A stretch of 64,000 nucleotides of DNA, taken from NCBI RefSeq assembly GCF_000009905.1, contig NC_006177.1, positions 682,001-746,000 of the forward strand, written 5' to 3'. Shown here one piece after another: positions 25,671-34,833 of the stretch. Position 1 is the first letter of the stretch. Each line of letters starts with the position of its first letter. A model generated the notes under the pieces. It was not told the DNA's origin. It saw only the letters and a program-made list of their open reading frames with translations, and made no database searches. The stretch comes from Symbiobacterium thermophilum IAM 14863. Its GTDB lineage: Bacteria > Bacillota > Sulfobacillia > Symbiobacteriales > Symbiobacteriaceae. A program made the translations under genes and the position numbers.

Positions 25671-26444
25671 ATGGCGATCACAGCAGAATCGGTCCGCTTC
25701 GGCTACCGGGGGGGCGAGGTCATCCGCGGCGTCAGCTTCACCGTGCCCGAGGGGGCCATCACCTGCCTGCTGGGCCGCAACGGGTCCGGCAAGACCACGC
25801 TGATCCGGCTGGTGAACGGGATCCTGAGGCCGCACGACGGCTCCATCCGGATCGACGGCATGGACGTACTGCGCAGCCCCCGGGCGGCCGTGGCCAGGCG
25901 GGTCGCGTTCGTGCCGCAGGAACACCAAGGGGTCTTTCCCTACGGCGTCGAAGAGCTGGTGGTGATGGGGCGCAACCCCCATCTGGGCCCGGTGGCCCGG
26001 CCGGGCAGGTCCGACCGCGCGGCGGCCCGAGCCGCCATGGAGGCGGTGGGCATCGCCCACCTGGCGGACCGGGACTACATGCAGATCAGCGGCGGCGAGC
26101 GGCAGCTGGTGCTCATCGCCCGGGCCCTCACGCAGGAGACCCCGTACCTGCTGATGGACGAGCCCACGTCCCACCTGGACTTCACCAACCAGCACGCCAT
26201 CCTGTCGATCGTGCGGCGCATCGCCCGGGAGCGGGGCGTGGGGGTGCTGGTGGCCATGCACGACCCGAATCTGGCGCTGGCGTTCGCCGACCGGGTCATC
26301 CTGCTGCGGGAGGGGCGGGTGTTCCAGGCAGGGCCCGCGGCGGAGGTGATGACGCCCGAGAACCTGCAGACCCTGTACCAGATGCCCATCGACGTGGTGC
26401 GCCTGCCCGACGGCCGGCGCCTCATCGTGACGGAGGCGAGGTAG
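25671..26444 (+). CDS. FecE/BtuD-type ABC importer ATPase
   Basis: 257 residues, starting 3 nt after the permease stop. Walker A GRNGSGKTT, Q-loop VAFVPQEHQGVFPYGVEELV, a divergent signature ISGGERQLV, Walker B YLLMDEPTSHLDF and H-loop VAMHDPNLAL are typical of siderophore/cobalamin ATPases. It powers import with the preceding permease. Confidence 0.93.
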   Translation: MAITAESVRFGYRGGEVIRGVSFTVPEGAITCLLGRNGSGKTTLIRLVNGILRPHDGSIRIDGMDVLRSPRAAVARRVAFVPQEHQGVFPYGVEELVVMGRNPHLGPVARPGRSDRAAARAAMEAVGIAHLADRDYMQISGGERQLVLIARALTQETPYLLMDEPTSHLDFTNQHAILSIVRRIARERGVGVLVAMHDPNLALAFADRVILLREGRVFQAGPAAEVMTPENLQTLYQMPIDVVRLPDGRRLIVTEAR

Positions 26445-26450
26445 GACGAG

Positions 26451-27245
26451 ATGCTGCTGGAACGGGTGCTGGAAGCGGCTGCGCCGGCCCTCAGGGGCCA
26501 CCGGATCCGGGCGGCGCGCGCCGGGGCCAGGATCGTCGGGGTGGTCCTGGACGACGGCCGGTTCGGCGCGGGCTATCACCTGCCGGGCGAGCGGGCCCGG
26601 GGGCTGCTGGACGATGCGGCGCCGGCGGGGCTGCGGACCTGCGCGGACCCTGGGGCAGGGCTGGAGGCGGTCCCGGGTCAGCCGGCCCTGGAGGTCGCCC
26701 GGCGCTGCCTCCTGGGGGAGAGCGCCTTCCGCCGGGCGCTGGGCGTGGCCATCTGTAACGCCGCGGCCGACCCCGACCCGGCCCGGTGCCTGGTGGATCC
26801 CGATGCCGCGGCCGCGGTTCCTGCCCGGCCCACCGACACCGTCGGGTTCGTCGGCTACGTGGGCTCGGTGGTGCGGCGGGTGCAGGCGGAGGCGGCGCGG
26901 ACGATCATCTTCGACCGGTCGCAGGAGGACGGGGAGGATGTGTACCCCGAGTCCCTGCAGCCCGAGCTCCTGCCCCGGTGCGACCTGGTGTTTATCACCG
27001 GCTCGGCGCTGATCAACCGCACCCTGGAGCGGCTGCTCACGTACTGCACACGGGCGCGGGAAGTGGTGCTGATCGGCCCCAGCACGCCGCTCTACCCCGA
27101 GGCGTTCCTGGGCTCCGGGGTGACGGTGCTGGCGGGCTTCCGCTGGCAGGTGGCAGACCCCGATGCGGCCCTGGAGCAGGTCGCCGCCGGGGCGCACTTC
27201 AAGCACCTGAAGGGCCGCACGAGCGTGACGCTGCGGGTGGAGTAG
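26451..27245 (+). CDS. DUF364 (putative heavy-metal chelation) protein 1
   Basis: 264 residues. The family signature is clear in the C-terminal half: DTVGFVGYVGSVVRRVQ, IIFDRSQEDGEDVYPESLQPELLPRCDLVFITGSALINRTLERLL in pieces, and VVLIGPSTPLYPEAF. The N-terminal half matches the companion DUF4213 region (GARIVGVVLDDGRFGAGYHLPG). DUF364 proteins have a Rossmann-like C-terminal fold and a proposed metal-chelation role, and often sit beside FecCD-type importers. It is the first of two tandem paralogs here, 6 nt after the ATPase. It may process or sense the imported metal complex. The reaction is unknown. Confidence 0.85.
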   Translation: MLLERVLEAAAPALRGHRIRAARAGARIVGVVLDDGRFGAGYHLPGERARGLLDDAAPAGLRTCADPGAGLEAVPGQPALEVARRCLLGESAFRRALGVAICNAAADPDPARCLVDPDAAAAVPARPTDTVGFVGYVGSVVRRVQAEAARTIIFDRSQEDGEDVYPESLQPELLPRCDLVFITGSALINRTLERLLTYCTRAREVVLIGPSTPLYPEAFLGSGVTVLAGFRWQVADPDAALEQVAAGAHFKHLKGRTSVTLRVE

Positions 27246-27257
27246 GAGGGAACTGGG

Positions 27258-28016
27258 ATGACGCTGCTGGAACGTCTGTACGAGGCCGCGGCGCCGCGCC
27301 TCTGCGGCAAGCGGGTGCAGGATGTGCGGATCGGGAGCCATCTGGTCGGCGTGCTGCTGGACAGCGGGGAGTTCGGGGCGGCGTATGCCCTGCCCGGGGA
27401 GCGGCAGACGCCGGAGCCGGTTTTCCCGGATCCGGCGCGGTACGTCGGCATGCCGGCCGTGGAGCTGGCGGCGGGGCTGAAGCAGGAGGACCTGGTGGCG
27501 CGGGCCCTGGGCATGGCGGCGGCCAACGCGGTGGCCCGGCCGGAGCCGGGCCACTGCCTGGAGGACCCCGATGCCCTGACCACCGTGCCCGTGCGACCCG
27601 CCGACACCGTCGGGCTCATCGGGTTCATCCGCTCCATCCACCGGCGGATCGAGGGCCGGGTGAACCGGATCATCGTCTTCGACCGGTCGCTGGACGGCGA
27701 GCCGGGCATCAGCCCGGAGGAGCAGCAGCCCGAGCTGCTGCCGCTGTGCGACGTGGTTTTCGTCACCGGGTCCGCGGTGACCAACGGCACGCTGGAGGCG
27801 GTCCTGCCCTGGTGCCGGAGGGCCCGGGACATCGTGGTCATCGGTCCGAGCACCCCGCTCTACCCCGAGGCCTTCGCCGGCACGGGGGTGACGGTGATCG
27901 CCGGCGCCACCTGGCCGCCGGAACACCACCAGGCGGCGCTCGCGGGGATCGGCGAGGGAAAGGCGTTCCACGACATGCACGGCCTGACCCGCCGCTGGGC
28001 GCTGCGGGTGGGGTGA
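27258..28016 (+). CDS. DUF364 (putative heavy-metal chelation) protein 2
   Basis: 252 residues and paralogous to the preceding gene along its whole length: MTLLERLYEAAAPRLCGKRV vs MLLERVLEAAAPALRGHRI, DTVGLIGFIRSIHRRIEG, IIVFDRSLDG, CDVVFVTGSAVTNGTLEAVL and IVVIGPSTPLYPEAF. AGGAGGGA is upstream. A tandem duplication with retained divergence suggests hetero-oligomer formation or two related ligands. It is the last gene of the importer operon; the next 200 nt hold no gene. Confidence 0.85.
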   Translation: MTLLERLYEAAAPRLCGKRVQDVRIGSHLVGVLLDSGEFGAAYALPGERQTPEPVFPDPARYVGMPAVELAAGLKQEDLVARALGMAAANAVARPEPGHCLEDPDALTTVPVRPADTVGLIGFIRSIHRRIEGRVNRIIVFDRSLDGEPGISPEEQQPELLPLCDVVFVTGSAVTNGTLEAVLPWCRRARDIVVIGPSTPLYPEAFAGTGVTVIAGATWPPEHHQAALAGIGEGKAFHDMHGLTRRWALRVG

Positions 28017-28219
28017 GGGCCACGCCGCGGACGCCTATTTCACCGCGGTGATCGGCCCGTCCAGCTCCGGCGGCGCCTCCAGCGCCACCGCTTGCATGCC
28101 TGGACGAGGGTGCCCGGCGGCTCCCTCTGTGCGGATGTTCCCCGGACAGAGGGCGGCCGCCTGCCGGAGGGGCCGGGAATCTTCGGTTCGACACGAACTC
28201 GGTCCGGCGAGCGGCAAGA

Positions 28220-28248
28220 GGGACCAGGGTGCAGCACACCCTGGTCCC
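28220..28248. terminator. Terminator hairpin between convergent operons
   Basis: GGGACCAGGGTG (28220-28231), loop CAGCA, perfect complement 28237-28248. It lies 17 nt past the stop of the minus-strand SWIM gene and serves that transcript; it may also stop the importer operon. Confidence 0.7.
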
Positions 28249-28264
28249 TGGCGCGTTGTTTCAA

Positions 28265-30373
28265 CTACTCCAGGCTCAGCGCCGGCCCCAGCCAGCGGAA
28301 GCCCTCCATCTCCCAGGCTTGGAACTCCGGCGTGCGCAGCGCAGGCAGGGTGGCGAGCCGGTGCCGGAACGGCTCCGCCGCCTCGCAGGCCCGGATGAAC
28401 GGTTCGTACGCGCCGGCCATCGCCGGTTCGGCGCGAACCAGGTACCGGAAGCCGAGCTGCAGGGCCCGGAGCGCCTCCTCGGCCGCGAGGTTCAGCTGCC
28501 GCGCGATCACGGGCGCGCGGTTGAGGAGGAAGTGGAGGAAGGCGCCGTAGGGCGGCGGCCGGTCGGGGTCCAGCGGGTTGCCGGGCCAGCGCTCCGCCCA
28601 CGCCTCCGCAAAGACCGAGGCGGCGCGCCGCTCTGGAAGCGGCAGCCCGGCCAGGTAGTCACCGAGGCCCGCCGTGATGCGGTGCCCCTCGCGCCAGCCG
28701 GGGACCTGGCCCCCGGGGATCAGCGACGACCGGCCCCAGTACGAGGAGACCAGCCGCCGGTCCCAGCCCCAGCGGACGGGCTCGCCCACGGCGGGCATGG
28801 GCAGGAGCCAGACCGGGTCGGGAACGCGGCCCGGGCGGTAGAACCCCTCGGCCAGGAGCAGCTGGACTGCGGTCGGTTCCGCGATGCCTTCGTACGGGTT
28901 CCCCGCGATCCACATCGCGAGGAGCCGGGCGGCAGCCTGGTCGATGGGCAGCGGCTCCAGCAGGTCCCGCTCCGCCCGGCGGCGCAGCGTCACGCGCAGG
29001 CGCAGCGGCTCGGGCTCCACCACGGCGAAGGTCAGCTCGTCGCCGACCTCGGGCTTCAACCAGGCGACGAAGGGGTCGGGGTCGGACGGGTTCTCCCTCA
29101 CCCACTGCTGCAGCGCCACCGCGCGCCCGTTCATCTCCGCCGTGACCGGCGGCCATGCCCCCAGCAGCGTGAGGGCCAGGAACCACTCCCCCTCGGTGCT
29201 GAGCCGGCCGGCCTGCCACTCGGGCCACGTCACCACGTGGCGGAACGCGGCGCCCGCCACGATCTGGTCGCGGCGGCCCACGTAGCGGTCGGCCAGGACC
29301 ACGTAGCCTGCGGGCAGCCGCTCGGCCGCGCCCCGCACCGCCTGGACGGCGGCTTCGGGGGGCAGGGCGGCGGCCGTGGGGCATGCGCGCGTCAGCTCGT
29401 CCATCGACACGCAGGTCCCGCGCTCGTCCACCAGCGCCGCGATCTCACCGGCGACCCGGCTGCGCGGGGGGACGCGCGTGCCGGGCAGCGGCTCGTCCCG
29501 GTACGCGGGGGAGCGCTCGCCCCGGGCCAGCCGGGCGGCGCCCGCGCTGACGGTCTGGTAGAAGCGGGTCAGCACCTGCTCGGCGGTTTCCTCCACCGGC
29601 TGGTGCACCCGGAACGTGCGGCCCCAGCGGGTCACCTCGGCGATCGCGTACCGGCGGGTGCGGTTGAGCTCCGGCGCCAGGGGCAGGGGACCCAGCACCC
29701 GCAGGAGGGCGTCGGGCACCGCTGCCTCCTCCGGCCGCACGGGGATGCCGGCCGGGTCGGTGTCCGTCGCCAGGAAGCGCCGGGGATCGAGCATGGGGCC
29801 CACGGGAGCCGCCCCGGCGCCGGCCCCCGACCGGCGCGCCGGACCGCCGCCGCCGGGCTCCGCCCGGTTGGCCAGCTGCGCCCGCACCCCGGCCAGCAGC
29901 TCCTCCCGCTCCCGCCCCAGCACCTGCAGCCAGAGGAAGGGGTTGGCGCCGAAGGCCGCGGCCGCCCGCACGACCAGCACCCGCACATGCCGGCAGGTGA
30001 TGGGCTGACCGCACGTGCACCGGGGCATCCGGCCGCGCCCGGATGGGAAGAGGCTCAGGCCGGCCTGGTTGCAGACCTGTTCCAGTTCGGGGCCCACGGT
30101 GCCGCTCAGCAGCCTGCGGGCCGCCTCGGCGTCCCCCGCGATGGCCGACTCCACGCGCCGCCAGTCCCGCGCCCCGAAGGGCTGAAACCGCAGCGTGGCG
30201 ACGGCGATGGCCCCCGACGAGCCCACGCTCACCTCGGCGGCGATCTCGCCCCGCGCAAAGGTCAGCCGGGCGTCGCCCCGCCCGGCGCTCTTCCGCTGGC
30301 CCGGGGTCATCGGCAGCAGGAGCCGCTCCTCCTCGACGTAGGCCAGCCAGCGCTCGCTCAGCCACTCCGCCAT
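28265..30373 (-). CDS. SWIM zinc-finger protein
   Basis: 702 residues from ATG 30373 with GGAGGTG 8 nt upstream. A SWIM-type zinc-binding motif CxC...CxH is seen at about residue 118 (PRCTCGQPITCRHVRVLVV). The rest is a long helical, Pro/Arg-rich region without a recognised catalytic motif. In Firmicutes and Actinobacteria such SWIM proteins are regularly encoded beside an SNF2 helicase, as here (3 nt apart, downstream gene). A nucleic-acid-binding partner role for the helicase is inferred; pathway unknown. Confidence 0.82.
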   Translation of the reverse strand: MAEWLSERWLAYVEEERLLLPMTPGQRKSAGRGDARLTFARGEIAAEVSVGSSGAIAVATLRFQPFGARDWRRVESAIAGDAEAARRLLSGTVGPELEQVCNQAGLSLFPSGRGRMPRCTCGQPITCRHVRVLVVRAAAAFGANPFLWLQVLGREREELLAGVRAQLANRAEPGGGGPARRSGAGAGAAPVGPMLDPRRFLATDTDPAGIPVRPEEAAVPDALLRVLGPLPLAPELNRTRRYAIAEVTRWGRTFRVHQPVEETAEQVLTRFYQTVSAGAARLARGERSPAYRDEPLPGTRVPPRSRVAGEIAALVDERGTCVSMDELTRACPTAAALPPEAAVQAVRGAAERLPAGYVVLADRYVGRRDQIVAGAAFRHVVTWPEWQAGRLSTEGEWFLALTLLGAWPPVTAEMNGRAVALQQWVRENPSDPDPFVAWLKPEVGDELTFAVVEPEPLRLRVTLRRRAERDLLEPLPIDQAAARLLAMWIAGNPYEGIAEPTAVQLLLAEGFYRPGRVPDPVWLLPMPAVGEPVRWGWDRRLVSSYWGRSSLIPGGQVPGWREGHRITAGLGDYLAGLPLPERRAASVFAEAWAERWPGNPLDPDRPPPYGAFLHFLLNRAPVIARQLNLAAEEALRALQLGFRYLVRAEPAMAGAYEPFIRACEAAEPFRHRLATLPALRTPEFQAWEMEGFRWLGPALSLE

Positions 30374-30376
30374 CGC

Positions 30377-33346
30377 CTACACCTCCCGGTCCAGGGCGAT
30401 CAGGGCCCGCAGCTCCTCGGTGGAGAGCTGGCCGAGCCACGACTCGCCGCTGATGATCACCTGGCCCGCCAGGGCACGCTTCTCGGCCAGCAGCCGGTCG
30501 ATGCGCTCCTCCAGCGTGCCGGCGGTGATCAGCCGGTGCACCAGCACCCTGCGCGTCTGGCCGATGCGGTAGGCCCGGTCTGTGGCCTGATCCTCCACCG
30601 CCGGATTCCACCACCGGTCCACGTGAAAGACGTGGGTCGCGGCGGTGAGGTTGAGGCCAAGGCCGCCGGCTTTCAGCGAGAGGATGAAGAGGGGCGCCTC
30701 GCCGGCCTGGAACCGGGCGACGAGCCGGTCCCGCTCGGGCTGGGGCGTGCCGCCGTGCAGGAAGAGCACCTCGCAGCCCAGCGTCTCCGCCAGGTAGGCC
30801 TGCAGCCGCCCGCCGAAGCGGGCGAACTGGGTGAAGAGCAGGGCCTGCTCGCCCGCCGCCAGCACCTCCTGCAGCAGTTGCACCAGCCGGTCGATCTTGC
30901 CGCTCCGCCCCACCAGGGGGCCGTCGCCGGTGGCGGCTGCGGGATGGTTGCACACCTGCTTCAGCCGCGTGAGGCCTGCCAGGACCGCCGCCTGCCGCTG
31001 GATGCCGTCGGCCTGCGCGGCCCGCTCCAGCGTCTCCTGCACGATGGCCTCGTACAGCGCCGCCTGTTCCACCGAGAGGGTCACCAGCTCGGTGTTCTCC
31101 AGCTTGTCGGGCAGGTCCGGCGCGATGGCGGGGTCGTTCTTCTGCCGGCGCAGGATGAAGGGACCCACCTGCCGGCGGAGCCGGGCCGCAGCCTCCTCGT
31201 CCTGGTACCGCTGGATCGGCACGGCGTAGCGCCGCTCGAACTCCTCGCGGCTGCCCAGCAGCCCCGGGTTGAGGAACTGGAAGAGCGACCACAGGTCGCC
31301 CAGGTGGTTTTCGACGGGCGTACCGGTGAGGGCGATGCGGTAGCCGCCGGAAAGGCTTCGCAGCGCCCGGGCGTGCTGTGTGTCGGGGTTTTTCAGGTTC
31401 TGCGCCTCGTCGGCGACGATCCCGTTCCAGGTCACCTGGCCCAGCAGCGCGGCATCCCGGGCCAGCAGGGAGTACGTGGTCAGCACCACGTCGTGGGCCC
31501 CGGCCTGCCGGGCGAAGTCCGGCTCGCCCAGCCTCCCGGGGCCATGGTGCACCAGGACCCGCAGGCCCGGGGCGAAGCGGGCCAGCTCCCGGCACCAGTT
31601 GCCCAGGACCGAGACGGGGCAGACCAGCAGGGTCGGGCCCGCGGCCCACCCGGCCTCCCGCTCGTGCAGGAGAAGGGCGATGAGCTGCACGGTCTTGCCC
31701 AGCCCCATGTCGTCGGCGAGGCACGCGCCCAGGCCCCAGCGGCGCAGGAACGCCAGCCAGGCGAGGCCCCGCTGCTGGTACGGCCGCAGGGTGCCGGCGA
31801 AGCCCCCGGGGGTCGGCACCGGCTCCATCCGGGCTGGCTCCTGCAGCCGCTCCAGCAGCTCGGCGATCCAGCCGGTCGCGGTGGCCTCGTCCGCCTCGGG
31901 TGCCAGGCGCAGCGCCGTGCCCAGCTCCATCTGCCCGCCGTGCTGCTCGATCCGGCGGAGGACCGCAGCCAGGGTGCGTTCGTCCACCCGCACCCACCGG
32001 CCCTGCATCTGTACCAGGGGCCGCTTCTGCCGCGCCAGGTGGCGCAGCTCGTCCAGCGTGAGCGGGGTGCCGCCCAGGGCCACGTCCCAGCGCACGTTCA
32101 CGATCTGGTGCAGCCCGAACATGGAGGGGCTGCCCCCGGCGGGGCTGAGGCGCATTCCGACCCGGAGGGCGGCGGGCTTCGCAAGGGCGGCCGGCAGCAG
32201 CACGGGGTGGCCGGCCTGCTGGAGCAGCATGGCCCCTTCCTGGATCAGGGCCAGCACGTCGTCCGCCGGAATGCGCATGCGGCTGGGCGCGGGGTCCCGG
32301 AGCAGCGGCGCCAGTGGCGGGAAGAGGCGGGCCATGGCCGGCAGGTCGGCCAGCAGCCGCTGCTCGGCGCCCTGGTACCGCTGCCCGCCGATCTCCACCT
32401 CGGCGCCCAGGCTGGCCCAGACCGCATCGGCGGTGACGGGCAGCGCACCCTCGTCCGGCGCATGGAGCGTGAGCTCCAGCTCCCACTCGCCGTCGGTCTC
32501 GGGGCCGGGCAGGTGGAGGCGGACCCCCGTCCGCAGACTGGCGTGGCTCAGCACGCCGGTGGCGGGGGCGCTCCAGCGGTCCAGGGCGGCGTACAGCTCC
32601 TGCGCGCCGGGCAGGCCCGGCGGCAGGTCCCGGGCCTCCGCCCCGGTCAGCGCCGCCAGCCAGTGGCGCAGGGCGGTATCCTGTAGCGACTGGGCCTCGG
32701 GCAGGGGCTCTTCCTCCAGGAGGAGCCGGATCACGCCGGCGGCCGCCGTACGCATGAACTGGTGGACCAGGCCGTCGGCGACCGGCAGGGGGTAGGTGTT
32801 GGGGGTTCGGTCGGGGGGCACAAGGGCGCGGCAGGCCTCCGGCAATCCAGCGGCCAGCCGGGTCAGGCGGCGGACGTCGTCGGCGTCGGTCAGGTGGAGC
32901 GCCCAGCCCGCGCTCAGCACCCCGGCCTCGGCCTGCAGCACCGGCAGCATCAGGCCCCGCCCCAGGAACTCCAGAAGCAGCTTGGATGCGACGCACCAGA
33001 GCTGCAGGCTGTGCCCCGGCCGGAGGGGCGTGCCGCGGAAGTGGTCGGGCAGATCCAACAGCCACTGCACGGCGTTGGGCACGGACAGGGCGATCCCCGG
33101 GACCCGGGCCGGGCTGACGCCGTCCGGTCCGGGCTGCCACTGGACCAGGGACAGGGTGTTCAGGTAGGGCAATCCTCTCAGGGCGGGGTAGAGCGCTTCC
33201 GGCTCGGTTGCGCATGGGTGGCGCGGAACCCCGCGGCGGCGCCGGCCGGGAGGAGCGGCATCCCGGGCGGCCACGCCGTCCAGGCCCCACAGGAAGAAGA
33301 AGCCGGACGCGCCGGAGGGGACGAAACTGCCGTGAACCGTGATCAT
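30377..33346 (-). CDS. SNF2-family DEAD/DEAH helicase
   Basis: About 989 residues. ATG 33346 is chosen (GCGAGG 7 nt upstream); the open frame extends to 33556 in low-complexity sequence. The N-terminal 480 residues match the SNF2 helicase-associated region of bacterial Swi2/Snf2 proteins. Helicase motifs are I LADDMGLGKTVQLIALLL, II IVADEAQNLKNP (DEAQ), III ALTGTPVENHLGDLWSLF, IV/V ALLFTQFARFG and LKAGGLGLNLTAATHVFHVD, VI DQATDRAYRIGQTRRV. It translocates on double-stranded DNA and remodels bound proteins. It forms an operon with the SWIM gene. Confidence 0.93.
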   Translation of the reverse strand: MITVHGSFVPSGASGFFFLWGLDGVAARDAAPPGRRRRGVPRHPCATEPEALYPALRGLPYLNTLSLVQWQPGPDGVSPARVPGIALSVPNAVQWLLDLPDHFRGTPLRPGHSLQLWCVASKLLLEFLGRGLMLPVLQAEAGVLSAGWALHLTDADDVRRLTRLAAGLPEACRALVPPDRTPNTYPLPVADGLVHQFMRTAAAGVIRLLLEEEPLPEAQSLQDTALRHWLAALTGAEARDLPPGLPGAQELYAALDRWSAPATGVLSHASLRTGVRLHLPGPETDGEWELELTLHAPDEGALPVTADAVWASLGAEVEIGGQRYQGAEQRLLADLPAMARLFPPLAPLLRDPAPSRMRIPADDVLALIQEGAMLLQQAGHPVLLPAALAKPAALRVGMRLSPAGGSPSMFGLHQIVNVRWDVALGGTPLTLDELRHLARQKRPLVQMQGRWVRVDERTLAAVLRRIEQHGGQMELGTALRLAPEADEATATGWIAELLERLQEPARMEPVPTPGGFAGTLRPYQQRGLAWLAFLRRWGLGACLADDMGLGKTVQLIALLLHEREAGWAAGPTLLVCPVSVLGNWCRELARFAPGLRVLVHHGPGRLGEPDFARQAGAHDVVLTTYSLLARDAALLGQVTWNGIVADEAQNLKNPDTQHARALRSLSGGYRIALTGTPVENHLGDLWSLFQFLNPGLLGSREEFERRYAVPIQRYQDEEAAARLRRQVGPFILRRQKNDPAIAPDLPDKLENTELVTLSVEQAALYEAIVQETLERAAQADGIQRQAAVLAGLTRLKQVCNHPAAATGDGPLVGRSGKIDRLVQLLQEVLAAGEQALLFTQFARFGGRLQAYLAETLGCEVLFLHGGTPQPERDRLVARFQAGEAPLFILSLKAGGLGLNLTAATHVFHVDRWWNPAVEDQATDRAYRIGQTRRVLVHRLITAGTLEERIDRLLAEKRALAGQVIISGESWLGQLSTEELRALIALDREV

Positions 33347-33567
33347 CCGCATGCCTCGCATTCGTAGCGTGGTAGGCATACATTCGTCCGGCGCCGGGGC
33401 GCCTCCTGCCCGGGGGCGCCTCCCGCCGGGGGCGCTGGCTGCCGGAGGGGTACCCCGCCGCCGGGCCGCATCGCCGCGGGGGGCGTCTGGCCGCGGCGGC
33501 TGCGCCCTTTCGCCGGGCGCCTTGTGGTAAAATGAGGGAGAGCAACCTTGCGGCAAGGAGGTGCCCC

Positions 33568-34428
33568 ATGACGCTGCGCGATCCTTTGCAGCCCATCCCC
33601 ACGCTCAGCCTGCCGTCGGGCGAGCGGGTGCCGGTCCTCGGCCAGGGGACGTGGACGATGGGCGAGAGCCGCCGGTCCCGGCGAGAGGAGGCCGAGGCCC
33701 TGCGCCTGGGCCTCGACCTGGGCATGACGCTCATTGACACCGCCGAGATGTACGCCGACGGCGGCGCGGAGGAGGTGGTGGCGGAGGCCATCGCCGGCCG
33801 ACGGGACGAGGTCTTCCTGGTGAGCAAGGTGCTGCCCGGCAACGCCTCCCGGCGCGGCACCATCGAGGCCTGCGAGCGGTCGCTGCGCCGGCTCCGCACG
33901 GACCGGATCGACCTGTACCTGCTCCACTGGCGGGGGAGGCATCCCCTGGCCGAGACGCTGGAGGCGTTTGCGGAGCTGGTCCGGGCAGGCAAGATCCGGT
34001 ACTGGGGCGTCAGCAACTTCGACACCGACGACATGGAGGAACTGACGGGGCTCCCGGGCGGCGCCGCCGTGGCGACCAATCAGGTGCTCTACAACCTGTC
34101 CCGGCGGGGCATCGAGTACGACCTGCTGCCCTGGTGCCGGGAGCGGCGCATCCCCATCATGGCGTACTCGCCGATCGAGCAGGGGCGGATCCTGGAGAAC
34201 ACGGTCCTGCGGCGGGTGGCGGCGCGCCACGGCGCCACGCCGGCCCAGGTGGCCCTGGCGTGGCTGCTGCGGCAGAAGGACGTCATGGTGATCCCCAAGG
34301 CAGGCCGGCCGGAGCACGTGCGGGAGAACCGGGCGGCGCTCGACCTGGAGCTCACCGCGGAAGACCTGGCGGAGCTGGACCGCGCGTTCCCTTCGCCCAC
34401 CCGGAAGGTGCCCCTGGAGATGCTGTGA
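33568..34428 (+). CDS. Aldo/keto reductase
   Basis: 286 residues from ATG 33568 with AAGGAGG 7 nt upstream. The AKR TIM-barrel is clear: [25 protein letters not shown] with catalytic Asp and Tyr, [14 protein letters not shown] with catalytic Lys, [14 protein letters not shown] with the His, and RYWGVSNFD, plus the NADPH-binding [16 protein letters not shown]. It reduces carbonyls with NADPH. TAAAAT near 33527 may be its -10. It resembles the YvgN/DkgA-like and general-stress AKRs; the substrate is unknown. Confidence 0.92.
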   Translation: MTLRDPLQPIPTLSLPSGERVPVLGQGTWTMGESRRSRREEAEALRLGLDLGMTLIDTAEMYADGGAEEVVAEAIAGRRDEVFLVSKVLPGNASRRGTIEACERSLRRLRTDRIDLYLLHWRGRHPLAETLEAFAELVRAGKIRYWGVSNFDTDDMEELTGLPGGAAVATNQVLYNLSRRGIEYDLLPWCRERRIPIMAYSPIEQGRILENTVLRRVAARHGATPAQVALAWLLRQKDVMVIPKAGRPEHVRENRAALDLELTAEDLAELDRAFPSPTRKVPLEML

Positions 34429-34833
34429 GCGCCAGCGGGTGATGGCCCCGGGGAATGGGTGCGCCCCCGGGAAACGGAACCCCGCAGCCCGTGAGCGGCG
34501 CGGGGATCATCATATTGCCGGATATGGTGTTTTATGGTAAGGTGGGCAAGAGGGCGGGGCGCCTCGCTGAAAGGAGGTGGCGTCTAGCTGTACGCCATCT
34601 CCGCTATTCTGTAGCGGAGAGCGCTCTCCGCCATGGAACTAGGCAGCAGGTCCACAGCCCCGCCCCCGGCCCCCTGCAGCTCGGGCTGCGGGGGCCGTCC
34701 CTTTCCTGGATTCTACCCCGCTGCGACGCAGGCCAAACGAGGGACGAATGCAGGTTCGGTGGGGGCGTGCGACGAATCCATTTCGGTGGGGGAGAGGGGA
34801 GGATCACAGCCCCACGAGCGAGGTGACGGAGAG
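34429..34833 (+). promoter_or_regulatory. 405-bp dnaE leader with competing hairpins and terminator-like stem
   Basis: No gene is supported here. An AAGGAGG (34571-34577) is buried in a stem with CGCCATCTCC (34593-34602). The last four bases of that arm also start a second stem CTCCGCTA/TAGCGGAG (34599-34606/34612-34619), which overlaps the palindrome GGAGAGCGCTCTCC (34616-34629). Downstream, GGCCCCC-GCAGC (34668-34680) pairs with GCTGC-GGGGGCC (34685-34696), followed by GTCCCTTTCC. Two imperfect 22-bp direct repeats end in TTCGGTGGGGG (near 34755 and 34782). The arrangement looks like an attenuator, but could be the AKR terminator plus spacer DNA. Confidence 0.4.

Noticed and set aside
28229-34079. 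Very long open frames (over 1,400 residues) opposite the SWIM/SNF2 genes
   Set aside because: They are shadows of high-GC coding DNA: Arg/Gly/Pro/Ala-rich, no family motifs, no ribosome binding sites.
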